From the NCBI GenBank assembly GCA_024195585.1, contig SWBL01000019.1, positions 62,001 through 126,000 on the forward strand: 64,000 bases of DNA. Direction: 5' to 3'. This DNA is from Aureobasidium sp. EXF-3400. Taxonomy: Eukaryota; Ascomycota; Dothideomycetes; Dothideales; Saccotheciaceae. The translations under genes and the position numbers were made by a program. The notes beneath the pieces are model-generated. The model worked only from the letters and a program-made list of their open reading frames with translations, did not search any database and was not told where the DNA came from. Shown here one piece after another: positions 43,313 through 58,765 of this stretch; position 1 is the first letter of the stretch; every line of letters begins with the position of its first letter.

Positions 43313-46059
43313 ATGGCGTTCCGAGACGACGAAGAAGCGCTGCCTTTGACTAGGCACGATGCCAACCACACAGACGACATTGACCAACCACGGCCCTCCG
43401 CCTCGTCCATATCCACCACTTCGCTTGTGTTAGAACATCTATCAGGCCACCCGAATTCTGTAGAGGCCAAAGAAGCCCTGTACTCGCAGCCGCGCTCCGA
43501 GGAGTTCGACTTCGATGACAGAGCCGCATGGAAGCACAAGAGCCATGGCTTCGATTTCAAGGCCCGTCGTATCCTGTACATTGTTGCTTCGATAGCCGCT
43601 GTAGGCTGGCTTGCTGCCTTGGCTCTCTTCCTCAGCTCTGGCTCACACAAATCCCTCGCCAGTCGCCCTCACGATCCCCATGCCACCAAGACGGCTGGCC
43701 ACGGTCAGAAGATAACCCTCGAGCAAGTCTTGCAAGGAAAATTCTACCCCAAGAGTCATGGAATATCGTGGATTGAAGGCGCTCAGGGAGAGGACGGGCT
43801 GTTGCTACAGTGGGGAGGAGAAGGAAGCAGAGACTACCTGGTCGTTGAGGAAGTCCGATATATGCAAGACGCACAAACCTCAAAACAGCACAGTAAGACG
43901 TTGATGAAGAATGGTGGCTTCTACTACAACGGCGAGGCCATCAGTCCGAGCAACGTATGGCCCAGCGCCGATCACAAACGTGTTCTTATTCAGTCGCACA
44001 TCCAGAAGAATTGGAGACATTCGAATACCGGCAGATACTGGATCTTCCATGTCGATGGCCAGACGGCTGAGCCTCTCGATCCTGCTGAGCCTAACAAGCG
44101 AGTTCAATATGCCTCGTGGTCTCCTAACAGCGATGCCGTCGTCTTCACCAGGGATAACAACATGTACATTCGAAATCTGTCTGACAACAAAGTAACATCT
44201 ATCACAACCGATGGCGGTGCTCAACTCTTCTATGGTGTTCCGGATTGGGTCTATGAAGAGGAAGTTTTCTCCAGCAACAAGGCTACATGGTGGTCTGGCG
44301 ATGGCAAATATCTTGCCTTCCTCCGCACCGACGAGGCTGCCGTACCTGAATATCCTGTTCAGTACTTTTTCTCAAGACCAAGCGGCAAGCAACCCAATCC
44401 GGGAGAGGAAAACTACCCAGAGGTGCGCAAGATCAAGTATCCTAAAGCTGGCGCCCCGATGTCTGTCGTCACATTACAGTTGTACGACATTGCTAAAGGT
44501 CAGGTCTTTACTGTTCCCATCCAAGGAGACTTCGAAAACAAAGATCGTTTGATCACTGAAGTCACATGGGCCGGTCGGAGCGGCAAGGTCATTATTCGCG
44601 AGACCAATCGTGAGAGTGATGTGCTCAAGGTCGTTCTGATCGATGCCGAGCGAAGAGAAGGCAAGACCATCAGAGAGGTGGATGTAAATGCCCTCGATGG
44701 AGGTTGGTTTGAAGTTTCCCAAACAACCACGTACGTCCCGTCCGATCCTGCAAACGGTAGAGAACACGAGGGATACATCGATACCGTCATTCATGATGGC
44801 TACGACCATCTTGCTTACTTTACGCCACTGGACAACCCAGAGCCAATCATGCTCACCAAGGGCAAGTGGGAAGTCGTTGATGCCCCATCGGCATTGGACT
44901 TGAGAAACAATCTTGTGTACTTCGTAGCTACCAAGAAGTCGTCTATTGAGCGACACATTTACAGCGTCAAGCTTGATGCATCGGAGCTTAAGTCTATCAC
45001 CGATGATAGCGAGATTGGGTATTACTCTGGGTCTTTCTCAAAAGGTGGAGGCTACCTGCTACTGACGAACAAAGGCCCTGGCATCCCGTGGCAAAAGGTC
45101 CTGAACACTCCTAGCAACAGCGACAAGCTAGAGATGACCATTGAGGAGAACAAGCCTCTGAGGGAGCTTGTCACTAAAACGGAACTGCCCATCCAGATCT
45201 ACCAAACCATCAATGTAGATGGCTTCGACCTGAATCTCGTTGAGCGTCGCCCACCCCACTTTGATGAGAGAAAGAAGTACCCTGTTCTGTTCTTCCTCTA
45301 CAATGGCCCTGCCTCCCAGCAGGTCGATCGTACTTTCCATCTCGACTTCCAATCTTACGTTGCATCATCTCTCGGCTACATCGTAGTCACTCTCGACGGC
45401 CGAGGCACCGGACACCTCGGTCGCGCCACCCGCTGCATTGTCCGCGGTAACCTTGGACACTACGAAGCTCACGACCAGATCGCCGCCGCTAAGATGTGGG
45501 CTGCGAAGAAGTATGTTGACGCCGAGCGCATAGCCATATGGGGCTGGAGTTACGGTGGCTTCATGACCCTCAAGACTCTTGAGCAAGACGCTGGCCGCAC
45601 CTTCAAGTACGGCATGGCTGTCGCTCCTGTGACGGACTGGAGATACTACGACAGTATATACACCGAACGTTACATGCACACACCGCAGCACAACCCTATT
45701 GGCTATGAAAACTCGACCATTACAGATGTCGATGCTCTTTCCAAGAACGTTAGATTCTTGGTTATGCACGGTGTTGCTGACGACAACGTGCACTTCCAAA
45801 ACACGCTGAGTCTACTAGATAAGCTGGACCTGGCAAACGTGCAGAACTACGATGTGCACTTTTTCCCGGACTCGGATCACAGCATCTACTTCCACAATGC
45901 TAACAGAGTCGTATATGAGAGTAAGTTGGATTCTCTTTTTGAAGTTCACATCATATGCTAACAAGTGTTGCAGAGCTGAGCAACTGGCTCATCAATGCTT
46001 TCAATGGCGAGTGGCTAAGGACGCCTAATCCTACTCCACTGGCGCAGATTGAGAAGTAG
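43313..46059 (+). CDS. Type IV dipeptidyl aminopeptidase, vacuolar membrane (DapB/Dap2-like)
   Basis: A type II membrane serine peptidase of family S9B that removes X-Pro/X-Ala dipeptides. Exons 43313..45920 and 45974..46059 (A|AG, GTAAGT..CAG) give 897 residues, as in Aspergillus DapB. A cytosolic N-terminus rich in acidic residues is followed by one membrane anchor ([20 protein letters not shown], about residues 87-106). Then come a beta-propeller, the Glu loop [11 protein letters not shown] that binds the substrate N-terminus, and the catalytic triad GWSYGG (Ser about 746), [12 protein letters not shown] (Asp about 823) and DSDHSIY (His about 856). The lumenal side should be vacuole or Golgi, as for yeast Dap2 and Ste13; which one cannot be told from sequence. 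Confidence 0.95.
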
Positions 46060-46561
46060 AGTTCTTGTAGATTTGGTACAAATACAGTATCTTGTTGTTT
46101 TGCATGGGCAGCGGCGTTCTTTCTCTATCATTTTTTCCATGCACAAATAGAAGACACAGTCCATCACATCACAACTTACTAGTTCTGCCTCTCGAATATC
46201 TGTCGTGGTGAGCAAGTTCAGTTTTTTAGGGTGGATCGTTGATGTTGGAAGACGCGTTTTGACACTTTGCGTGTCGAAACTGAGGTCAAACTTTTGTGCA
46301 CCCTGCTGAATAAAAAAAAAATCATTTCAAAACACAGCTTTTTTGTTTTGCATAGACTAATTTCAGCATTCTGGAGCGATTGGTCAAATCGGAATAGTGA
46401 TATCGAGTCTGTGAGGCAAGTATGATGAGTTTGTTGGTTTACCAGCCTGGTTTTGACGAGTATTTCGTATTCAATTTGATGGAAAGACTCGAGATGACAA
46501 GGCGAAACTTTTGGTCTATTTGGAAATGATCTATTGATCGAATTTTCAACATCTATGCTTC
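46060..46561. other. A/T-rich intergenic DNA after DPP gene
   Basis: 502 bp containing the DPP 3' flank and a run of ten A at 46312-46321. It leads into relic sequences. No gene is seen. Confidence 0.5.
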
Positions 46562-47194
46562 AAGACCACTCAAAAGTCTCGCGCCATTCAATGGTACTTG
46601 GTGAAGCAAGTTATAGACGGCCAGTATATCGATCTTCATGGTCGTCAACAGGCTGAAAAGGTAATTTAATGCCATCGCTTCTTACTCATGAGCTTCCGGT
46701 GAATTGACAATTACATGCAGGTCTTGATTGTTAAGGATGGGGTGCACAACCGAAACAAACCCATCACTCTGAGGCAAGCATGCATTGAAGCCCACTGCGC
46801 TCCTGAATCCTACGTGCATGTTGTTGGCCGCTTCAACAAGCCTGGTCAAGTTGCTGTTGATCACGCCGAGAACTTGGTCATCGTTCATCCCGACCACCTA
46901 ATATCAGCCACTGTTCTTCTACGCTTCGTTGCACATACAACAAGATCTTGATTGTACCATGACAGTTCGAGTACTTTTGATCGATACTCGGGAAGGCTAT
47001 ACCATGGAACCTACCTTAGATACAAGAGGATGTGCTTAAACACAGCCTACATTCGTGTGTTTCCCATCACTCTTCGTTACAATCCAATATTTGGACCAAA
47101 TCTGGTACATCTAACGACGGGTACGGAAGGGCGCATCAAACCCCTATTGGATGTTGAAGAGTATGGCAAAGAACTCGATAAAGTGACTCGCGTA
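46562..47194 (+). pseudogene. Relic of DNA2 (nuclease-helicase) N-terminal region
   Basis: The stretch IQWYLVKQVIDGQYIDLHGR, then QQAEK, ends at a donor (GTAATT, 46661). After a 59-nt intron (acceptor 46718-46719) the frame resumes VLIVKDGVHNRNKPITLRQA, then SYVHVVGRFNKPGQVAVDHA and ENLVIVHPDHLISATV. This follows the order I recall for the DNA2 N-terminal domain: a YL(V/I)xxV helix, KVLIV, VHVIGxF, and LxILHPDHLISATVVADS. After LISATV the frame breaks. A fragment further on (IKPLLDVEEYGKELDKVTRV) matches the LLDVEEH segment of DNA2. The frame has stops and shifts, so it is dead. Genuine DNA2 is about 1,500 residues; only its middle N-terminal part is here. Confidence 0.6.
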
Positions 47195-47317
47195 GATGGG
47201 AGTGCCGTGTCTGTTATGAATGTGTACCACAACTGGAGCAGTGATGGTTTTGCGTGATCGGGGTACCGTGTCTGTTGAGAACGAAAACAACATCCGGAAC
47301 AGTGACGGTTTTATGTG
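47195..47317. repeat. 61-bp tandem duplication within the H4 relic
   Basis: Two imperfect copies in direct order start at GATGGGAGTGCCGTGTCTGT (47195) and GATCGGGGTACCGTGTCTGT (47256). They stay aligned without gaps to TGATGGTTTTGCGTG and TGACGGTTTTATGTG. Many differences are transitions. Each copy encodes, on the minus strand, the histone H4 C-terminal segment (KTVT..PDVV..NRHGTP). Confidence 0.7.
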
Positions 47318-47617
47318 CAGTACACAAATTTCCTCAAGCAGTTATAGCAATTATTAAAAAGTGGTCGTGTGCTCGCATTGATTGTTGACATACCGTCTTC
47401 AATCTGTCCTTCAAGGCGTAGCGGACCTCTTCATAGATAGTGGCCGAGATACGTTTGACGCCGCCACCGAATGCTTCCCTTGGTGATGCCTTTAATATTG
47501 TCGCGTAAGATCTTGCTGCGATAGACATTAGCCAGGATGACTCGTATAGCAATGATAGTCGACATATACCGGTGACGCTTGGCGGTACTCTTTCCAACCT
47601 TTCGTAATCCCACCCCC
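47195..47617 (-). pseudogene. Relic of a histone H4 (variant) gene
   Basis: Reading on the minus strand: GVGLRKVGKSTAKRHR (donor 47569), a 54-nt intron with GT..AG and a GCTAAT branch site, then KILRDNIKGITKGSIR, a break, GGVKRISATIYEEVRYALKD and RLKT (donor 47393), and further on AHKTVTVPDVVFVLNRHGTP. This follows H4 from GKGLGKGGAKRHRK to KRKTVTALDVVYALKRQGRT. The RRLARR part is missing between SIR and GGVKR, and the frame shifts there, as from a deletion of about 14 nt. The third exon is shortened and tandemly duplicated. The many changes from canonical H4 suggest an H4 variant copy (as in Neurospora hH4v) or a long-dead gene. It lies tail to tail with the DNA2 relic. Confidence 0.65.
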
Positions 47618-47832
47618 CATGTCGCTTGCGCGATGGGAAGGCGGCCGGTGTTGTGGCGATAGGGGGGCCTGTCAACTCATTAAAGACCTCGTCCGGGAGG
47701 ACCGGTGGCGATGAAGAAATTGAATGGAACGGAAATGATTGTCGTGGTCATTGTTGGAGATGCAGGGAGATGCTGATGGAAGAAACATTGATGAATGAAA
47801 ATATCGGTGAAGAGATGTTGATGAGATGAATG

Positions 47833-48036
47833 ATGGCTTACGATATTGCCGAAGAACGCCATGACCTCGATTAGTTCAAGAATATGCTCGATGAGTTCAT
47901 GCAGCAACAAAAGCAGGCTTGGGAAGAAGTCCAGTTCTCGCAGTCGTGCCCAACCTCTTCAGATACCCGGTCTGAAGAAACACAAGTCAATCGACGGCCT
48001 TTTCAAGCCTCAGCACACTTCTTTAGCCGAGCTTGA
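47833..48036 (+). pseudogene. Broken open frame with an internal TAG
   Basis: From ATG 47833 the frame reads MAYDIAEERHDLD, TAG at 47872-47874, then FKNMLDEFMQQQKQAWEEVQ and a polar stretch to TGA 48034-48036. The helical character continues across the TAG, and CAG-to-TAG is a CpA-to-TpA-type change, as RIP produces. I do not recognise the protein. Confidence 0.35.
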
Positions 48037-49149
48037 TCCAAACAGCTTCACACTCTCACCTAGTTAATAGCGTCTGTCATAGCGCAGTCCGGCTTCTTGG
48101 TCAGCTAAGCCGCTTCGACGTCCTTCACTGCTCTCACGTGTAGCCTCGACTGCTTATGCTCCACAACTACCACAGCACCCCTTGGCAGTACGACCATCCA
48201 TTAGCCTTAACTACACCAGAACTGCCCCCAACCTGTGAACGACAATGCCAGTCACCATACTACTGAGACCAATGAGATGCACCACGCGCCACCACGTTAT
48301 GACCAGCTCAATCACGTCGCTTCCACCCTACTTTAAGTATTAAGGTTGAAGTTAGGAATAGTAAATTCTGATAAATTTTAAAACCGAGAATATAGACCTT
48401 TAAGTATATACGCACACTATTTACTACGACTAGAAAACATTACATCTGTATCTTGCAGATATGATTGAATTATCTATTTGCACGCTGCAGCCCCCCTGTC
48501 TTTGTCCTGCTGAAACCGATGCTTAGAACTCATTCCACGCGAGACGCTTTCTGAAACACGTTTCGAATGAGCTGATGCGAGACATAATCGACATGCAGAT
48601 CAATATCGGACCGCATCCCGTACACGAAGGTTCTGACTTTGTGAGCCTTCTGAACACGACGAGAATTGCCTTGACTACGAGTACCTACCACGTATTCTTG
48701 CATCCATCCGGGCCCTGTCAGTATTTCATAATCTAAGATCTTGACCGCTACGGAAAGGCGAGTCAATCGCACACCTCGTCTGCAAGAATGGCTGGCTGGC
48801 CAAGCCGGCTGCTGTCATGTGGCGCTCGGAGTCCCTAGCCAACGGCCGCGTCGACCATCTAGCATGGCTCAGTAAACATGATTGCTGTCCACTCAAGAGC
48901 CTCAGATCTGTATTAATATTACGAGCTGAGACGTACTTACGGTGAGACCATAGTTTTGTTACGGATTTCTTCCAAGATCTGCAGCTTCTTCAGTGGCCCA
49001 GCCCAAAACTTGTTTTGCTGTGCACCACCTATTGTGAGAGAAAAGAACACATCCCTCAAGTACTTCAACCCACGTCCCCTCTTCTTGCTTGCTCAGAAGC
49101 TCTATACCGTGATTCGGGACATTCTACTCCACTCAGGCGCCTATCCGCC
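48037..49149. other. Decayed, partly A/T-rich region
   Basis: About 1.1 kb before the MARVEL gene. An A/T-rich patch at about 48,335-48,480 (TAAATTTTAAAACC, TTTAAGTATATACGC) is typical of RIP-affected or decayed repeat DNA. A minus frame at 48530..48772 has no recognised family. No intact gene is seen. Confidence 0.45.
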
Positions 49150-50143
49150 ATGTGGATCCCCCAGAATCGTCTTCACAGGCTGAAGATCACTGGTCATCTT
49201 CTTCAAGCAATCCTCACCTTCATTACAGGATGCATGGCTTTGGCCATCTTGACAGAGAAGAGAGAACATGACAGTCGTGTGCAGTGGTCTTTTGCCTTAG
49301 TAAGACTGGACCAAGCTACCCGCGTACTGGGCACCTGGCTGATATTTCTCAGTGTTTTCTTACAATGCCTGCTTTAATGTATCAAGTCAGTCCAACAAGA
49401 GGCACCAAACTTCAAAGCACTCCTAACAATCCGTAGTGCATAGTGCCTTGCTGGACAAGGCTGTGGCGTCTCTCTAATCCTTACATCTTCTTCGCGATCG
49501 ACTCAGTGTTCACAACTCTCTGGATCTCGGCATTTGCTTCCATGTGTGCTTGGACGGCGAAGGGGATCCAGAAAGGTGCTATTGAGAAGAAGTTGAGTGT
49601 GAGCAACGCATCTTGTTCAACCTTTGCTTTTGGTTCGACTTCAGCATGCAATCTTGCCAAAGCCACGACGGGTCTTGGAGTAGTACTGTGGTCAGTATAT
49701 TCTTGACTGTCTTGGAACGCCTGACTAATGTATTCAGCATTCTCTTCTTGGCTGCAGCAATCATATCTGGTATTGATGCCTATAAACTCTGGAAGTCAGG
49801 AAATGTACGCACACAGCCGGATATCTATGGCCAGACGCCTTCTCGCTCTTCTTCTCCAGAAGGCAAAGATGATTGGTCGCTGAGTACAGACGATCTGGGT
49901 GCAAAGAGCACCTATGCTTCCGACGCATATCAAGGCTGGGCACAAGACCACGAACCTGCGTTCTTGGAGTCAGATACTATGGAAGGACGACACCCCGGCA
50001 AACATGTGAGATGTGAAAGTACGAAGACGATACCTTACGAAAGGGATCTCACGCCCAGTGCCATGAGTCCAACGGTAGCAGAGTTACGCTACACAGGAAT
50101 CTTTCCGTCAGCGACAGCAAACTACAGCTTTTCGAGAGAATGA
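49150..50143 (+). CDS. MARVEL-domain membrane protein
   Basis: Exons 49150..49299, 49353..49385 (33 nt), 49437..49690 and 49738..50143 give 280 residues. Four membrane segments are visible: LLQAILTFITGCMALAILT, the short FLTMPALMYQCIVPCW, IFFAIDSVFTTLWISAFASM and VVLCILFLAAAIISGIDAY. The loop CTxxFAFGS..C and the spacing fit the MARVEL fold of fungal plasma-membrane or eisosome-like proteins. The C-terminal 100 residues are cytosolic, Ser/Pro/Asp-rich, with SPEGKDDWSLSTDDL. Start at 49150 (GCCATGTGG) is chosen because upstream frames lack hydrophobic character. Exact role unknown. Confidence 0.85.
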
Positions 50144-50537
50144 AGATGCTATCACGAAGAATGAATAGCAGCGAGCCAACAGAAGCTCTCTGAGAGAGTC
50201 GTCAGCAGAAGATACAGAATGCTGTTCAACATGTCCAGTCCTGAACCAGTTAGATTATTATGCAGTCTGATATCCAAGTTTTCATATTACCATCTTCCAT
50301 CAAATAAGCTCGCTGTCTGCCATACGTCTGCTCCCGAGTACTTCCATCCGACGTACGGCGACCGAAGGAGTGCAGTATCAATAGATAAAATAGGTCAGAG
50401 GGATGGTTGGATGGTGACGGGCGACCAAAGGCGGAGTGCGGGGTTGTCTGGAGAGCTGAACTGACATCAGATTCGTTGTCTCCTTGCGAAACAAACTTTG
50501 GGACAACATTCACAATCCGATATCTCATTTCAACAGC
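50144..50537. other. Spacer between MARVEL gene and GET4
   Basis: 394 bp between codirectional genes. It holds the MARVEL 3' UTR and GET4 promoter. Nothing else is seen. Confidence 0.5.
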
Positions 50538-51674
50538 ATGTCGGCCAAAATTCAGAAGACGCTTGCGCGACAGCAAGAGAAGTATGACCCTACACGCGCC
50601 GCTTACGACAGGCAGCTGACAGCAAGTCCAGGGTCAAAGAAGGCCAATTCTACGAAGCTCACCAACAGCTGCGCGTCATCGCATCCCGCTACACAAAGTC
50701 AAGCGATTGGGCCTCTGCAATCGATCTGCTCGCCTCGGGGGCCTCCATGCTCCTCAGGGCTGGACAAGGAGCATCCGGAGGTGACTTATGCATGTTCCTC
50801 ATGGATGTCTACGCCAAGGCCGAACTCAAGCCCGACACGACAAACAAGGCACGCCTACTGAGTCTGCTGCGCGAATTCCCTGAAGGAGAGCCTACGAGGA
50901 AGAGATTTGCCGGAGAAGTCATTGGGTACATATACCGGCCAGTGACGAATGGTTCATCAAGCTGATTAGGTTGCAGGTGGTCGTCAAAATTCGGCGAGTA
51001 TCCTGCTGGAGATCCTGAACTTCACCACGTTATTGGAACACTCTATGCTGAGGGTACGTCTTCACACTAAAACAGGTATATACTGGTTGGCTAACAATAG
51101 AAAAGATGGCGAGGCTATTGAGGCAGAGAAACATCTCACTCTCGGAACCGCAGACTCACCAGCAACTTTCGCATCGCTCGAATACGAATGGTACGCATCA
51201 GACGAGCCTTCGACCGCTCCACTCTATGCCGCACGTGTTGTGTTCCCCTACTTGCTAGTTGGTAACCTCCGTGCCGCAAACAAGGCCTTCTTGCTCTTCA
51301 CATCCAAGTTATCGTCGTCGAATCCTGGTCTTGGTGTGCAAGAAGTTGGATCAGCCTCATCTGACCTGCGTGTTTATCCCAGCCTTCCATTGCTCAACTT
51401 CCTTGGTCTTCTCTTGCTGGCTATCGAGAAAGGATCTGCCGATGTTTTCAAACAGCTCAAAAGCCACTACGCATCGTACATCAAAGACGCTGGAAATTGG
51501 GACGAGGCACTCGCTCAGGTTGGAGAGATGTATTTCGGCATCAAGATCCCTAGCCAGAGCAACCCGCTGTTTGATATGATGAGTTCGTTCATGGGAGGAG
51601 GCGGCTCAGGAGGTCAGAAACCGGCTAGCAGAAGGGTAGAAGCAGCCCCAGCACCAGCTCCTGCTCTGGATTGA
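50538..51674 (+). CDS. GET4: Get4, tail-anchored protein insertion factor
   Basis: Get4 pairs with Get5 to hand tail-anchored proteins from Sgt2 to Get3 in the cytosol. Exons 50538..50581, 50623..50925, 50977..51053 and 51106..51674 give 330 residues (yeast Get4 is 312). The alpha-solenoid features are clear: EGQFYEAHQQLRVIASRYTK, ASAIDLLASGASMLL, LCMFLMDVYAKAE, LHHVIGTLYAEDGEAIEAEK, RVVFPYLLVGNLRAANKAFL, FLGLLLLAIEKGSADVFKQL and a Gly/Ala/Pro-rich tail. For the last intron I use the acceptor AAAAG before 51106; the nearer AATAG would shift the frame. Confidence 0.92.
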
Positions 51675-52052
51675 AGATGGTTGTCGTATAGAATAAGTGG
51701 CTGGTACAATAGACATGATTATGTCAAGATCGCCTATTGGCACTTCGCCTGGTCGAGACCCAAACACCTTGAGAGTATGCTACGAACACTCGTCGTGATT
51801 GTCGTACACTGTTGACACTACTGTTAATTACCCGTACTCGAGTAAGTACGGAGAATAATCGGACATAACGGCTTTATCGGGCGCTTCGCAAGGCCAAGCT
51901 TTTAAACGGTTCCTGAGTGGACCAAGTAATCGTCACTAGCAGAAGATCGATGGGATTCTGACGGCAGATTGCAGCTGCTGCCTTCTTCCTTCTCTCTATC
52001 CATCGGTCGACGTGCCTCTGTATCGCCATCACACGACCTCCATCGAGCACCC
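51675..52052. other. Spacer between GET4 and the ABC transporter
   Basis: 378 bp. The ABC frame is open upstream without ATG to 51,969, so the true N-terminus could include a further upstream exon. No separate gene is seen. Confidence 0.45.
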
Positions 52053-57133
<5,081 letters not shown>

Positions 57134-58765
57134 TTGGTAGACTTGCATAGATCCGTTGTACACATACAACGATAATTGCCCCATGCAGGGAGAAAATTGA
57201 CAGCTGCTATGTGTCAGTCACGTTAATCGCCTGGTGACAGTCCATGCACAACCCTTAGTGTCGTCTTTTGCAAGCGCATGTCCGTCCTTATGTTATCATT
57301 GTTGAGGCATTGTTTCTACAGACGCCTCTCCGCTGCAAGCCATATTAAATGCACCGGACCCGCTGCAAGGAAGTGCTACACGGGCGACTCCCGAGATGCG
57401 TGCGGCTCAGATCTCGCAAGGGTACAGCATCAGAGAAAGGTTGTGGCCCGACCCGCTGAGCTTGAACCAGGCCAAGTGACAGAATCATGAAACAAATGCT
57501 CCCAAGGCTCCAGGAACTGTTCAGACAATCGTCTTCTCGACAGATGCAGACGACAGATCTCTTAAGTAGGGCCGGGGTTTGCATTTCTAGCGTTTCCCAA
57601 TACAGCATGGCTCTGGTGGAGTGTGCATGCCGGGGCGGCGCGGCTTATGGAGTCTTTGTTCAGGGTCTCTGATGGAATTCAACCGGCGCATCTTCATGCT
57701 GTCCTCCGTGTCACACACACACATTCAAGCAAACATCGTCAAGCCCGGATTTGCCTGCTGTCTCTCAACGACAGATTCAGGCTTACGCCAGATCCAGGCG
57801 GGGAAGATGTTCCCACCCGGAACTCGGTCTGCAGATCGAGACTGACGGCTTTGATGGCCGGGTCTGCATGCTCTTTGCATCGATCAAAAAGAGACCAAGC
57901 GTGACGAAAGGTCAAGCGGTTCGTGAGGCGTTTGTCCACTCTACGAGCTACGAGCAGAAATTATTGAGGGTTGACCCGGCAAGACAATGCATTTGAAGCG
58001 GAATCCAGGGTAGTTCTGGTATCTGAACCGAACCAATTTGGTGGATTTGGGATCTGTCGTATTGCTCCTTGTTCTTGATGAATCTATTAAGTCCTCTGGA
58101 GCCGCACTCTAGAAGAGGCTTTGAATCCTGTTCCGTGTTTCCTCGCCTTTTTTTTCCTGTTCTTCTGTGTTTTCCTGCTTCCTTCTCGAATCATTCCTTC
58201 CCGTCGGCAAACAAGGCAAGTGACAGCTGTTGTTGTAGCGCCGCGTGAAGACACCACCGAGGTCAGCTTTCGACTTTGCCTGAACCCCGCACCCAATCGT
58301 GGCATTCTCAGCCTATCGTTCGGGTTAGTCGACACTTTCCCTTGTGCTGCCGTTCTTTACCTGTCGCGTCAATCTACCCACCATTGCCTGGTGGCGTCGA
58401 CGAGCCTCGGGGTGTCCGACTTCTTCCAAAAGGAGCTCCTCCTGTCTCACGTCCTTGTTTTGCAAGTTCTCGTCACATTTTTGGTCTCCTTGTCATCGAT
58501 TCGGTTTCAAACAGAAGCGCCCATTCTCCATTTCCCTCTGGCTGACCAGTTGTAGTCGAACAAAGCTCAGGCACGATACGCGCTAGAAAAAGCCAAACAC
58601 CTGGCAGTTTTGGCCGCACGAGGGTGAGCTTAATCCGTTCCCGAGATCATCGTCCCGCTAACGTCCGTTTTGACTTTTTGTTAGTTGTGGAGAAAACTGA
58701 TCAGTCCCTTGCATCTTTCTACAAGGGTGACCCTCTATGCTATAAAAGGTCCTTGTAGTTCAGAC
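57134..58765. other. Intergenic region with a probable 5' UTR intron
   Basis: About 1.6 kb between the ABC transporter and the DUF2841 gene, with only featureless short frames. A pyrimidine-rich stretch at 58,135-58,200 suggests a promoter or transcript leader. At 58624..58684 a GTGAGC..TTAG stretch with a GCTAAC branch-like site looks like a 61-nt intron in the 5' UTR of the next gene. TATAAAAGG at 58741 is only 25 nt before the ATG. Confidence 0.4.

Noticed and set aside
58121..58555. 144-codon plus frame upstream of the DUF2841 gene
   Set aside because: Composition follows a pyrimidine-rich leader, with Leu/Ser/Phe-rich low complexity and no family features.
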